DNA from: Ensifer sp. PDNC004
Lineage (GTDB): Bacteria > Pseudomonadota > Alphaproteobacteria > Rhizobiales > Rhizobiaceae
DNA: 64,000 nucleotides
NCBI RefSeq assembly: GCF_016919405.1
Contig: NZ_CP070354.1
Coordinates: 628,001-692,000, forward strand
Direction of reading: 5' to 3'
The first letter of the stretch is position 1. Every line of letters starts with the position of its first letter. The notes beneath the pieces are model-generated. The model was given only the letters and a program-made list of their open reading frames with translations, was not told the DNA's origin and ran no database searches. The translations under genes and the position numbers were made by a program. Below are positions 18,103 through 26,636 of the stretch, piece after piece.

Positions 18103-18756
18103 TCAGGCCTTCCCGCTCTCAATCGCACGGGCCCATCCCGCGGCTCGCTCGGCCGAGGCCGCGAGGACCGGCTTCGGCGCCTTGTACCACTCGTCCTTAG
18201 GGATATCGCGTTTCTCGCGGACGAACACGATGGCGCGCTCCAATGTCGGGAATTGGTCAGGCAGCGTCAAATGCAGAAACAGCGACACGACGACGACGGA
18301 GCGCGAGCGGCCGCCGCGGCAGTTGACGAGCACGCCGCCACGCTCGCGTCTGGGATAGGACGGCTTTTCGGGCAGGATCTGCTCTAGGGCTGCTCGCAGG
18401 ATATAGTGCGCGGCCAGCATTTGCGTGCCCGGGTTCCCGTCGCCGTCGATGAGCCCGATCTTGTAATAGCGGATTTCCCCCGGGCCATGGATGCTGTTGC
18501 GGTGATCCGAGACGAGCTTTGGCTGGTCGACGAAATTGAAGTCCAGATTGACCGCGCAATTGACGACCGTCGTGATCCCACTCTTGCGCAGGAGATCGAG
18601 GTCGCTCGCACCTTCCTTCCCGGAAATGAAGATGTCGACGCCATAGGTCGGATGCCTCGGATAGATGAGACTGAGCCTTGGCAATTCGCTGCTGGTCTGT
18701 CCGGTAGCGGGGGCGTCTGTGAGATTGTCGAGCATGGTTTCCTCGTGTGCTTTCAT
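18103..18756 (-). CDS. Dual-specificity/PTP-like phosphatase (copy 1)
   Basis: A 217-residue cysteine phosphatase. The P-loop CRGGRSRS (about residue 143) fits C-X5-R-S, with Asn in place of the usual His before the Cys, and IGLIDGDGNP may supply the general acid. The N-terminal PRHPTYGVDIFISG, then DLDLLRKSGITTVVNCAVNL, is the usual DSP beta core. PTP-like folds act on phosphotyrosine, phospholipids or inositol phosphates; here the company of an IMPase-family enzyme and an ABC importer suggests a small phosphorylated metabolite. The gene overlaps the end of the IMPase gene by 4 bp and is the last of the ABC operon. A paralogue lies at 30289-30909. Confidence 0.8.
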   Translation of the reverse strand: MKAHEETMLDNLTDAPATGQTSSELPRLSLIYPRHPTYGVDIFISGKEGASDLDLLRKSGITTVVNCAVNLDFNFVDQPKLVSDHRNSIHGPGEIRYYKIGLIDGDGNPGTQMLAAHYILRAALEQILPEKPSYPRRERGGVLVNCRGGRSRSVVVVSLFLHLTLPDQFPTLERAIVFVREKRDIPKDEWYKAPKPVLAASAERAAGWARAIESGKA

Positions 18757-19646
18757 GGCGACGGCGCTTTCGCGCTGCGGCCGGCCGAGATTTCGGCGGC
18801 GACCCGGTTCAAGGTCGGATAATCGCCGCCGCGGCCATAGGCGACATAGCCCGGGCAAAGGTAGTCGGCTGACCCTTCAGGCACTTTGCCAAGCGACAGC
18901 GGCGCATAACGCCCGCCTGCGTTCTTCAGGATTAAAGTCGCTGCTGCCACATCCCAGGCGTTGACACCGAAACCGGCGGCGGCATCGACGAAACCGGCCG
19001 CCACATGGGCTATGCTCAAAGCCGCACTTCCGGGACGGCGCACGGTCGAGAAGGTCTCGACCAGATCGCCGAGGCGGGCAAGTGCCTCGTGGCGGCCATC
19101 GAGGCGAAAGTCGCGCGAAACCGGGTAGCCGGTGATCAGCGTTGCCCGGCTTTCGTCATCAATGGCTTTCGAGGCAATCACCTTTCCATTGAGATAGGCG
19201 CGTTCAAGGTCGCTCGAAAACAGCAGATCGGCCACCGGGTCGTAAACGACCCCGGCCACGACCGATGCGCCTTCGACCGCCGCGATCGATATGCACCAGA
19301 AGGCAAGTCCTCGCGCGAAGTTGGCGGTCCCGTCGATCGGATCGACATACCATTGGATCTCGCCCTCGCCGACCTGGCCGCCCTCTTCACCAAGCATGGC
19401 CGAGTTCGGCTCGTGCGCGAAGATGTAGTCGCGGATGCATGCCTCGGCTTGCTTGTCGTAGATCGTCACGACGTCGTGGAGATCGCGCTTGTAATCGACG
19501 GCCATTTCCGAGCGAAAGGCGGCAAGCAAGGGGCCGGCGGCCGAACGTGCCGCCCCTTCGGCGATCGTCATCAGTCGCCGCGAGTGCTTGCGCATGGCGT
19601 CTCTATCGCATTGGCTGCGGCTCGTGGCGGGATTGGCGTCGGTCAT
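18753..19646 (-). CDS. Inositol monophosphatase family protein (copy 1)
   Basis: A 297-residue Mg-dependent sugar/inositol phosphatase. The metal-binding motifs are all present: GEEGG (about residue 85), the signature DPIDGTANFARG (about residue 98) and the C-terminal WDVAAATLILKNAGG (about residue 232). Relatives dephosphorylate inositol-1-phosphate, fructose-1,6-bisphosphate, histidinol phosphate or PAP; substrate cannot be told from motifs. The ATG at 19646 has AGGAAGAGAG upstream. It lies between the second binding-protein gene and the cysteine phosphatase gene, and I infer it acts on the imported phosphorylated compound. A paralogue is at 30966-31805. Confidence 0.87.
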   Translation of the reverse strand: MTDANPATSRSQCDRDAMRKHSRRLMTIAEGAARSAAGPLLAAFRSEMAVDYKRDLHDVVTIYDKQAEACIRDYIFAHEPNSAMLGEEGGQVGEGEIQWYVDPIDGTANFARGLAFWCISIAAVEGASVVAGVVYDPVADLLFSSDLERAYLNGKVIASKAIDDESRATLITGYPVSRDFRLDGRHEALARLGDLVETFSTVRRPGSAALSIAHVAAGFVDAAAGFGVNAWDVAAATLILKNAGGRYAPLSLGKVPEGSADYLCPGYVAYGRGGDYPTLNRVAAEISAGRSAKAPSP

Positions 19647-19673
19647 TCTCTCTTCCTGTTCATAGCGAAACGG

Positions 19674-19706
19674 CCGGCGCGACCTGTCCTCGTGAGGTCG
19701 CGCCGG
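19674..19706 (-). other. Intercistronic hairpin after the tandem binding-protein genes
   Basis: A perfect 12-bp inverted repeat, CCGGCGCGACCT (19674-19685) and AGGTCGCGCCGG (19695-19706) with a 9-nt loop, lies between the second binding-protein gene and the IMPase gene. There is no T tract. Such hairpins commonly protect the 3' end of binding-protein mRNA and keep it more abundant than the downstream genes. Confidence 0.55.
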
Positions 19707-19714
19707 TCGGGCTT

Positions 19715-20836
19715 TTACTTGCTGTAGTTCACACGCCAGAAATCCTGCCACTCCTCGCGCCGGTCGAAATCGTCAAGTCCGGTGGCGGCGTCATAGGGAA
19801 AGAGGCGATCCGCTACCTCCATGATCCCCGACGGCTCGTCTTCAGGCATCTTGATGTCAACATTGGTCGGCAGCTTGCCGTCCTTCATCTGCGGGGCGAT
19901 ACCCTCTTCCGTCATCACGTAGTGAATGAAGAGCTTCGCGGCATTCGGGCTCGCCGATTTCGAGGCGATCAGGCCGAGTTTGGTGTAGGTCCAGCCGACC
20001 CAGGGGGTAAGTTCCGTGCAGAGCCCAAGCTTGTAGCCCTTGCCTTCGTTGTCGCGGAACTTGGCGGAGCTCAGGAGCCCGAAGAAGGGCTCTTTCTGGC
20101 CGGCCGCGCCGACAGCTTCGGCAACCGGATCGTCGCCGTCCGTCACAAGCGGGCCGTTTTGTGCCAGAGCCTTGATCCAGGCGGCCGCCGCACTTTTTTC
20201 AGTGGTTTCGAGATCCTTGCCGAAGTGGACCTTGTAAGCCTCCTTCACCTTGGCATCGGCATGCTTTTCCAGCTGGTTGAACCAGTCGGTGTAGGTGCTC
20301 TTGGTCAGGGGATCGACGAGTGCGATCTTGCCTTTCCACTTTGCCTCGGTCAGCTCCCAGATGTTGCCGACCGGGCATTTGTCATAGGCCTCGGTGTTGT
20401 AGGCCCAGACGTTGGCATTGGTCGAAATCGCCAGCGGGTTCTGGAAAGCGGCCGGTATCTTCGACTTCATATCGCCGGGCAGATAGCTCTCGACGAAGCC
20501 CTGCGGCAGAAGCTGGGCGAGTGCCGCCGGCGCGTCGGTGATCAGGGCGACATCGCCCTGGACGTTGCCTGCCTGGGCTTCGCGGATGATCATCTCCAGC
20601 TGGCTGTTGGCCGAGACTTTGACACCGGTCGCCTTCACGCCGTATTTGGCGGTGAAGGCCTCGGCCATCTCGACGATCTTGCCGGTGCTGTCATAGACAT
20701 TGATCGGCTTTTCTTTCCTGGCCGCCTCCACCAGCGCATTGAGATCGAACGCCTCTTCGGCGCTGGCCTCGACCGTGAATGCGGCCGTAAGGGCGGCAAA
20801 CGCCGCCCCCATGATCAAAACCTTGTTCTTGCTCAT
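19715..20836 (-). CDS. ABC transporter substrate-binding protein (iron/organophosphate type, copy 2)
   Basis: A 373-residue periplasmic binding protein with signal peptide (MGAAFAALTAAFTVEASA). The mature start KPINVYDSTGKIVEMAEAF resembles family 1 Fe(III)/phosphonate/hexose-phosphate binders of the FbpA/AfuA class. The iron-type Tyr pair is not evident, so a non-iron ligand is likely. It is a close tandem paralogue of the next gene (20878-22014), with matching blocks NVWAYNTE, KGKIAL, ASPNAAKLFIHYVMTEEGIA. The ATG at 20836 follows GGGAAGGGAAG. Both share one permease and one ATPase in the operon. Confidence 0.88.
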   Translation of the reverse strand: MSKNKVLIMGAAFAALTAAFTVEASAEEAFDLNALVEAARKEKPINVYDSTGKIVEMAEAFTAKYGVKATGVKVSANSQLEMIIREAQAGNVQGDVALITDAPAALAQLLPQGFVESYLPGDMKSKIPAAFQNPLAISTNANVWAYNTEAYDKCPVGNIWELTEAKWKGKIALVDPLTKSTYTDWFNQLEKHADAKVKEAYKVHFGKDLETTEKSAAAAWIKALAQNGPLVTDGDDPVAEAVGAAGQKEPFFGLLSSAKFRDNEGKGYKLGLCTELTPWVGWTYTKLGLIASKSASPNAAKLFIHYVMTEEGIAPQMKDGKLPTNVDIKMPEDEPSGIMEVADRLFPYDAATGLDDFDRREEWQDFWRVNYSK

Positions 20837-20877
20837 GGCTTCCCTTCCCAAGGAGACCGTTTCATATGTTCAGGCGA

Positions 20878-22014
20878 TTACTTCTGGTAGCTGAGCCGCC
20901 AGAGGTCCTGCCAGGTCTCGCGTGCGTCCCAGTCGTCGAGGCTCGTTGCCATCTGGTAGGGCATGACCTGATCGAGAACGGCGCCGATGCCCGACGGCTC
21001 GTCGGCGGGCAGCGAAACGTCCTTGTTCGTCGACATTTTTCCGTCTTCTGCCTGCGGCGCAATGCCTTCGGCGGTCATCACATAGTGGATGAAGAGCTTC
21101 GAGGCATTCGGGCTGTTGGTGCCCTTGGTGATCAACCCGACGCCCGGATACATCCAGCCGAGCCAGGGTTTCAGGTCCTTGCAAAGGCCGAGCTTCATGC
21201 CCTTTTCGGCATTGTCGCGGAATTTCGCCGAGCTCATCAGCCCCATGAAGGGTTGCGATTGGCCCGGCGCGCCAACGGCATCGGCGGCTGCCGCATCGGC
21301 GTCCGTCAGCAAGGGAGCATTGGCGGCGAGCGCCTTGACCCAGGCGGCCGTTGCGCTGCCGTCATCGGTCTCAAGATCCTTGCCGTAGAGCGCCTTGTAG
21401 GCGGCGGCTACCTGGGCGTCGCCGTGCTTGGCCATCTGGTTGAACCAGTCGACATAGGACGGCTTGCCAAGCGGATCCTGCATGGCGACCTTGCCCTTCC
21501 ACTCAGGGCCCGTCAGCTGCCAGATGTTGTTTACGGGGCACTTGTCGAAGAGCTCGGTGTTGTAGGCCCAGACGTTGGCGCTGGTAACGACGGTCAGCGG
21601 GTCCTGATACTCAGTGGGAATGTTGGCTGCGAGATCCGGCGGCAGCCAGCTTTCAGCAAAGCCCTGCGGGATCAGCTGCGCCATTGCGGCCGGCGCGTCG
21701 CTGATGATCGAGACATCGCCCTGGATGTTGTTGGCGCGGGCTTCGCGAATGATCATCTCGAGCTGGGCCGTCGCCTTGACCTTGGAGCCCTCGGCGCCGA
21801 CGCCATATTTCTCCGCGAAGGCCTTGGCCATTTCGACGATCTTGCCGGTGCTGTCATAGACGGTGATCGGCGGTTCCTTGCGCGCAGCCTCGATCAGCGC
21901 GTTCAGGTCGAACGGCTCTTGCGCCAGCGCCGGCCCAGTGAAGGCGACGACGGTCGTTGCCAGCAGCGCGCGCCTGATTGTCCGGTACGTCCTTTCAGTC
22001 CTTAGAAATTCCAT
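20878..22014 (-). CDS. ABC transporter substrate-binding protein (iron/organophosphate type, copy 1)
   Basis: A 378-residue periplasmic binding protein, N-terminal signal (RALLATTVVAFTGPALA), then PITVYDSTGKIVEMAKAF. Clearly the sister of the gene at 19715-20836, with the same domain order and the same motifs at matching places. The duplicates have diverged in the ligand-cleft loops, which suggests different but related substrates, or different affinities. It lies 54 bp after the ATPase gene on the same transcript. Confidence 0.88.
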   Translation of the reverse strand: MEFLRTERTYRTIRRALLATTVVAFTGPALAQEPFDLNALIEAARKEPPITVYDSTGKIVEMAKAFAEKYGVGAEGSKVKATAQLEMIIREARANNIQGDVSIISDAPAAMAQLIPQGFAESWLPPDLAANIPTEYQDPLTVVTSANVWAYNTELFDKCPVNNIWQLTGPEWKGKVAMQDPLGKPSYVDWFNQMAKHGDAQVAAAYKALYGKDLETDDGSATAAWVKALAANAPLLTDADAAAADAVGAPGQSQPFMGLMSSAKFRDNAEKGMKLGLCKDLKPWLGWMYPGVGLITKGTNSPNASKLFIHYVMTAEGIAPQAEDGKMSTNKDVSLPADEPSGIGAVLDQVMPYQMATSLDDWDARETWQDLWRLSYQK

Positions 22015-22068
22015 CGTCTGTTGCTCCCTCAGATTATGTTTCGGTTTGTCGTGTCGCGCTAAAGCGCC

Positions 22069-23202
22069 TCAGTTCAGCGTGTCCTTGCGCAGCAGCGCGT
22101 CCGCTTCGGCGATCCGCTGGCCGTCCTTGTTAAAGACGTGCAGCGCCTCAGGCGGCGCAAAGAACGAAACCCTCGCGCCGGTCTCGACGCGCGGCAGGGC
22201 GTTGGTCGTCAAGAACAGCGTGTCGCTCTCGTTCCTGAGCTCCAGGATCCAGCTGCCGCCGGTCGGCAGGACGCCTGTCACCGTCATTTCGCCGGAGAAG
22301 CTGCCGGCGGACACATCGTCGGTCTTGACCGAATAGCCGATCGCTTCCGGCCGGATGCCGATCGAGCCGATGCCGCGCAGCGACGGGTGGCGCGTGCCAA
22401 GATAGGCTTCGGCTGCGCGCGACAGTTCGGAGGCCGTGGCCGATCCGAAGGTCAGGATGTTGATCGGCGGGCTGCCGACGAATTCCGCGACGAAGCGATT
22501 GGCCGGGCGATCGTAGATATCGTTGGGCGTGCCCATCTGCTGCAGCGTGCCCTCGTTCATGACGGCGATCGTCGTTGCCAGCGTCATTGCCTCCCACTGG
22601 TCGTGGGTGACGAAGACGATGGTCGTCTTGAACTCATTGTGGATACGCTTGAGCTCTGCCCGCATTTCAAGCCGCAGCCGGGCGTCGAGGTTCGACAGTG
22701 GTTCGTCGAGCAGAAGCACGCCTGGATTGACCGCCAGCATGCGGGCAAGCGCCACGCGCTGCTGCTGGCCGCCCGAAAGCTGCGACGGATAGCGGTCGCG
22801 GTACTTGGCGATGTCGAGCGCCTGCATGACCTTCTCGACGCGCTTTTCGCGCTCTTCCTTCGGCAGTTTGCGCAGCCTGAGGCCGAAGTCGGTGTTGCGT
22901 TCGATCGTCAGGTGCGGCCAGAGCGCGTAGCTCTGGAATACCAGCCCCATCTCGCGCTTTTCCGGTGGGATGAACACGCCTGCCCTAACCGAGTCGACCA
23001 CCCGTTCCCCGATACGGATCTCGCCGTCCGAGAGGTTTTCGAGGCCGGCGATCATGCGCAACGTCGTTGTCTTGCCGCAGCCGGAGGGTCCGAGAAGGCA
23101 CATGAACTCGCCGTCGCGGATTTCGAGATCGAGGTTGGAGACGGCATTGGCGGAATTGACGCCGTAGTTCTTCTGGGCGCCGCTGAGATTGATGGTGGGC
23201 AT
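22069..23202 (-). CDS. ABC transporter ATP-binding protein (FbpC/PotA type)
   Basis: A 377-residue ATPase. It has Walker A GPSGCGKTTTLRMIAGL (about residue 37), Q-loop LVFQSYALWPH, signature LSGGQQQRVALARM (about residue 143) and Walker B VLLLDEPLSNLDARL. The C-terminal about 130 residues form a TOBE-type regulatory domain. It couples ATP hydrolysis to import through the fused permease. Its ATG overlaps the permease stop codon, showing translational coupling. Confidence 0.92.
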   Translation of the reverse strand: MPTINLSGAQKNYGVNSANAVSNLDLEIRDGEFMCLLGPSGCGKTTTLRMIAGLENLSDGEIRIGERVVDSVRAGVFIPPEKREMGLVFQSYALWPHLTIERNTDFGLRLRKLPKEEREKRVEKVMQALDIAKYRDRYPSQLSGGQQQRVALARMLAVNPGVLLLDEPLSNLDARLRLEMRAELKRIHNEFKTTIVFVTHDQWEAMTLATTIAVMNEGTLQQMGTPNDIYDRPANRFVAEFVGSPPINILTFGSATASELSRAAEAYLGTRHPSLRGIGSIGIRPEAIGYSVKTDDVSAGSFSGEMTVTGVLPTGGSWILELRNESDTLFLTTNALPRVETGARVSFFAPPEALHVFNKDGQRIAEADALLRKDTLN

Positions 23203-25052
23203 CAGCTTCCGAGTCCTTCTGCGAGATTGGTCTTGGTCAGCTTCTGGGCTGCCAGGGTTCCGAGGTAGGCGATCGCCGCGATGATCAGCACGACCGCGTT
23301 TGCCGCCTGGGTGTAGTGGTAGTCGACGAGCCGAAGTGAATAGGTGGTCAGAACATCGGTGCTCGGCACAGCGAGGATGACAAAGAGGCTCAGGCCCTTG
23401 ATGCCCGAGATGAAGGGCAGCAGCACGCCTGTCACCAGCGAACCCTTCTGGATCGGAATGACGATCAGCATCATCCGGCGGAACCAGCCGGCGCCTGAGA
23501 TCTGGGCTGCTTCTTCCGGATCCTTGCCAAGCTGCGTCATGGCCGAGATGCCGGCGCGCGAGGCATAGGGCATCTGGTCAGCGATGAGCGCCAGCACGAG
23601 GATGGTGACGGTGCCATAGAGGGCCGGCATCGGCCCGCGTGGTACGGCGAAGAGCGACAGATAGGCGGCGGCAAAGGCGATGCCCGGCACCAGATAGGGG
23701 AGGAAGGTGACCTGGCGAAGATAGACCGACAGGGCCTTCACCGGCGTGCGGATGACCACATAGCCGACGAGCAGTCCGAGAATGCCCGAGGTCAGGGACG
23801 CAAGGCCGACGATCATCAAGGTGTTTTTGGCAGCCGCCCAGAGATCGGGGCTCAAAAGCACCCCGGTCTGCAGCGCCACCGTGTGGAGGTCACGACCGAT
23901 CCAGTAGTCGAGCGTGAAGTTGTCGAGCGTGAACTGCGCCGGCAGCTTCATGATGGTGGAGAGAAACAGGGTCAGCAGCGGCAGGCCGACGCTCAAGAGA
24001 AAGATGAGCGCTGCAAAACCGGTCGCTGGCAGACGGTACTTTCCGAGGCGGCTTAGGCGGTTCATCGAACCCTTGGAGCCGACGGTGACAAAGCGCCGGG
24101 CTTCGCGCACCAGCCGCGCATCGATCATCAGGGTGATGATGCCGATCAGCATGATCGACGCCGCGACGACACCGGCTACGCCGGTCTGGCGCGACGCGAT
24201 GCTGCGAAAGAGCGAGGTAGACAGCACCTCGAATTTGACCGGCAGGCCGAGCACATAGGGTACGCCGAACTCGCCGAGGCACTTGGCGAAGATCAGCACC
24301 ATCGAGGACAGAAGTGCAGGACGCATCAGCGGCAGGATGATTTGCATCGCCACCTGGTAGCGCTTGGCTCCAAGGATGCGGGCGGAGTCTTCGAGCTGGC
24401 TGTCGAAGCGGCGGAGCGCCGAGCCGAACAGCAGGATCACAAACGGGGTATAGTGCAGCGCCAGGATGATGATGATCGGGAAACGGCCATAGGCGACCCA
24501 GTCGGGCGGCGTCAGCCCCATGGCCTCGAACCAGCCCGGCTGGCCGCCGACCGTGCGGTTCTTGAAGAGCGTCGTCCAGGCCAGCGCAAAGGTCCAGGCC
24601 GGTAGCATGTAGGGCACGATCAACGCCGTTGCGAACCAGCGCCGTCCGAACATGTCTGTCCGGCTGATCAACCAGGCGAGCACCGTGCCGATAACCAGTG
24701 ACAGGCTGATTGCTCCGATCGCCACCGATAGCGTGTTGAAGAGCGGCCGCCAGAAGAGGTCGACCGAGACGGGCGACAGGAAGGCACGATCGAGGTAATA
24801 GAGCGTAAGCTCGCCGAAGTCCTTGCCGAGCCGCCGCTCGTGGCCGAATTGGACGCGCACGGAATCAAGCACGATCGAGATGATCGGCACGACGATGAGA
24901 TAGGTAAAGAGAAGCGCCGTCAGGACGCCAATCAGCGTCGTCGGCTCCCGGGAGGCGACCTTCATCCGATAACGCCAGCGTTGCCATGCCGTGGGCGCCA
25001 TCGCGCTGTCGGGCAATGTTGCCGCCTTGGTTGTTTCACTCAATAAGGCCAT
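23202..25052 (-). CDS. Fused double ABC permease (FbpB type)
   Basis: A 616-residue inner-membrane permease with two BPD_transp_1 halves in one chain, each of about six helices. EAA loops occur at about residue 215 (DSARILGAKRYQVAMQIILP) and about residue 520 (EAAQISGAGWFRRMMLIVIP). Fused permeases of this kind occur in iron, thiamine, phosphonate and hexose-phosphate importers. The ATG at 25052 follows AAGGGGAAGAG and is preferred to the start at 25076. First gene of the operon; its promoter region faces the LacI gene. Confidence 0.9.
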   Translation of the reverse strand: MALLSETTKAATLPDSAMAPTAWQRWRYRMKVASREPTTLIGVLTALLFTYLIVVPIISIVLDSVRVQFGHERRLGKDFGELTLYYLDRAFLSPVSVDLFWRPLFNTLSVAIGAISLSLVIGTVLAWLISRTDMFGRRWFATALIVPYMLPAWTFALAWTTLFKNRTVGGQPGWFEAMGLTPPDWVAYGRFPIIIILALHYTPFVILLFGSALRRFDSQLEDSARILGAKRYQVAMQIILPLMRPALLSSMVLIFAKCLGEFGVPYVLGLPVKFEVLSTSLFRSIASRQTGVAGVVAASIMLIGIITLMIDARLVREARRFVTVGSKGSMNRLSRLGKYRLPATGFAALIFLLSVGLPLLTLFLSTIMKLPAQFTLDNFTLDYWIGRDLHTVALQTGVLLSPDLWAAAKNTLMIVGLASLTSGILGLLVGYVVIRTPVKALSVYLRQVTFLPYLVPGIAFAAAYLSLFAVPRGPMPALYGTVTILVLALIADQMPYASRAGISAMTQLGKDPEEAAQISGAGWFRRMMLIVIPIQKGSLVTGVLLPFISGIKGLSLFVILAVPSTDVLTTYSLRLVDYHYTQAANAVVLIIAAIAYLGTLAAQKLTKTNLAEGLGS

Positions 25053-25636
25053 GCTCTTCCCCTTGGAACTCAACATGCGCTGCCTGCCCCGGCATCGATG
25101 CCGGCCGGAACTTTCAATCTGTCAACGGGGAACAGAAATCAGCACCAGGGCGTGGCGCTGACATACGCATGAAGCCGCTCAATGACGCGAAAGGCAGCGG
25201 CTTTCGGGTACTCACTCCTCCCCGTTCGCAGGGCAGGCACAGGCGCCTGCAAGACGTCGGCGCAAGCTCCTCAACCGCGCCGCCATCACCACGAACATAG
25301 ACAGAACAAATATTCCAATTCGGCTCCGCCTATGGAATGTATGATCCAATGACGGGGCGCTGTTGTCAACAAAAAAATGCACACGTGCGCAATGGCATAA
25401 CATATTGTTTTTCATCTATATTTTGTGATCATAATGCACTATTTTGCGAACGCGTGATCATTGGGGTCGGGCGAATGGTTCCAGCAGGGCTGAAGAGCCG
25501 ACATGCATGGAGCGAAAGCGCCCGTTCGCAAGCCTCATCGATTGGTTCACTGAGCGTGTAAGCTCGAACTTTTTCGTTGGAATGGACCTGCTTTTGTGGC
25601 CCTGATGGAAAGCATCTGATTCTGCAGGAGAAAGGC
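25053..25636. promoter_or_regulatory. Divergent control region between ABC operon and lacI-type gene
   Basis: This 584-bp stretch has no convincing gene and is AT-rich in the middle. It contains two copies of GTGATCAT, at 25425-25432 and 25454-25461, 29 bp apart. The first lies in a near-perfect palindrome TTGTGATCATAA. An inverted pair ATTCCA/TGGAAT occurs at about 25315-25338. The GTGATCAT pair is a good candidate operator for the LacI regulator encoded at 25637. Confidence 0.4.
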
Positions 25637-26626
25637 ATGGCAAGGGGCTTTGTGACGGCCGAAGAGGTTGCAAAACGCGCGGGCGTCTCACGCTCGGCGG
25701 TCTCGCGAACCTTTACGCCCGGAGCCAGCGTTTCCCAGGCTGTGCGCCGCAAGGTTCTCAAGGCCGCCCGGGAACTCGGTTACCGGGTCAACCGGCTGGC
25801 GCAGGGGCTGAACAACGATCGCTCCAATCTTATTGGAGTTGTCGGCGCCAATCTCAGTGCGCCCTTTCATGCAAAACAGCTCGATCTCTTGAGCATCGGC
25901 CTGTTGCGTCGCGGTCTGCAGTGCCTGTTGCTGAATGCCGCGGATGCGCGAAAGGATATCGCACCGCTGATCGAGCTGCTGTTCGAGTTCCGGGCGCAGG
26001 CGATTATCGTCCTTTCCGGAGAGCCGCCGGAATCGATCGTCGACCAGTGCATTGCCAACGGTGTGCGCCTGATCCTGATCAACCAGAAAATCGACCGCAC
26101 CGACACCAGCATGGTGTTGAGCGACGATTCCCGCGGTGCGGATCTTGCCGCGCTGCGCCTGATCGAAGCGCGCTGCAAGAAGGTTGCGGTGATTTCGAGC
26201 GGCAGCCAGACCCCGGCGCAGGTTCGCCGCACCACTGCCTTCCAAAAGAAGATGGCGACCGCCGGCGTCGAAGTGGTCGCCTGGTCGGGCGGAACGACGA
26301 GTTATGAAAGCGGTTACCAGGCCGGCTGCGAAGTGCTCGTCGACGAGACGATCGACGGCGCGTTTTGCGTGACCGATCTCTTGGCTCTCGGCTTTCTCGA
26401 CGCGGCCCGCACCGAAATGCACCGTCGCGTGCCGGCCGACCTTTCCGTCGTCGGCTTCGACGATATTCCGCAGGCCGGGTGGAAGAGTTACGAGCTCACC
26501 ACGGTTGCGCAGTCCTTTTCCGCCCTGACGGAGCATGTTCTCGAAGCGCTGGAAGCAGACGAGATGGAAACGCGACTTCAGGTCGTTCCCGTTACGATGG
26601 TTGAGCGCAAGACCGCCCGACGCTAG
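25637..26626 (+). CDS. LacI-family transcriptional regulator
   Basis: A 329-residue regulator. The N-terminal HTH is VTAEEVAKRAGVSRSAVSRT (residues 6-25), followed by the hinge helix VLKAARELGYRVN. The rest is a type-1 periplasmic-binding-like sensor domain with FAM-like core (LIGVVGANLSAPFHAKQL, then VVGFDDIPQAGW). The ATG at 25637 follows AGGAGAAAGG. It is divergent from the ABC operon and ends 10 bp from the convergent Na/Pi gene. It probably represses the ABC operon and perhaps the second phosphatase operon, with a sugar or cyclitol derivative as inducer (inferred). Confidence 0.88.
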   Translation: MARGFVTAEEVAKRAGVSRSAVSRTFTPGASVSQAVRRKVLKAARELGYRVNRLAQGLNNDRSNLIGVVGANLSAPFHAKQLDLLSIGLLRRGLQCLLLNAADARKDIAPLIELLFEFRAQAIIVLSGEPPESIVDQCIANGVRLILINQKIDRTDTSMVLSDDSRGADLAALRLIEARCKKVAVISSGSQTPAQVRRTTAFQKKMATAGVEVVAWSGGTTSYESGYQAGCEVLVDETIDGAFCVTDLLALGFLDAARTEMHRRVPADLSVVGFDDIPQAGWKSYELTTVAQSFSALTEHVLEALEADEMETRLQVVPVTMVERKTARR

Positions 26627-26636
26627 GCCGGAACAC

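Noticed and set aside
19265..20890. 541-codon forward frame across the IMPase and binding-protein genes
   Set aside because: Antisense shadow of genes with signal peptides and metal motifs.
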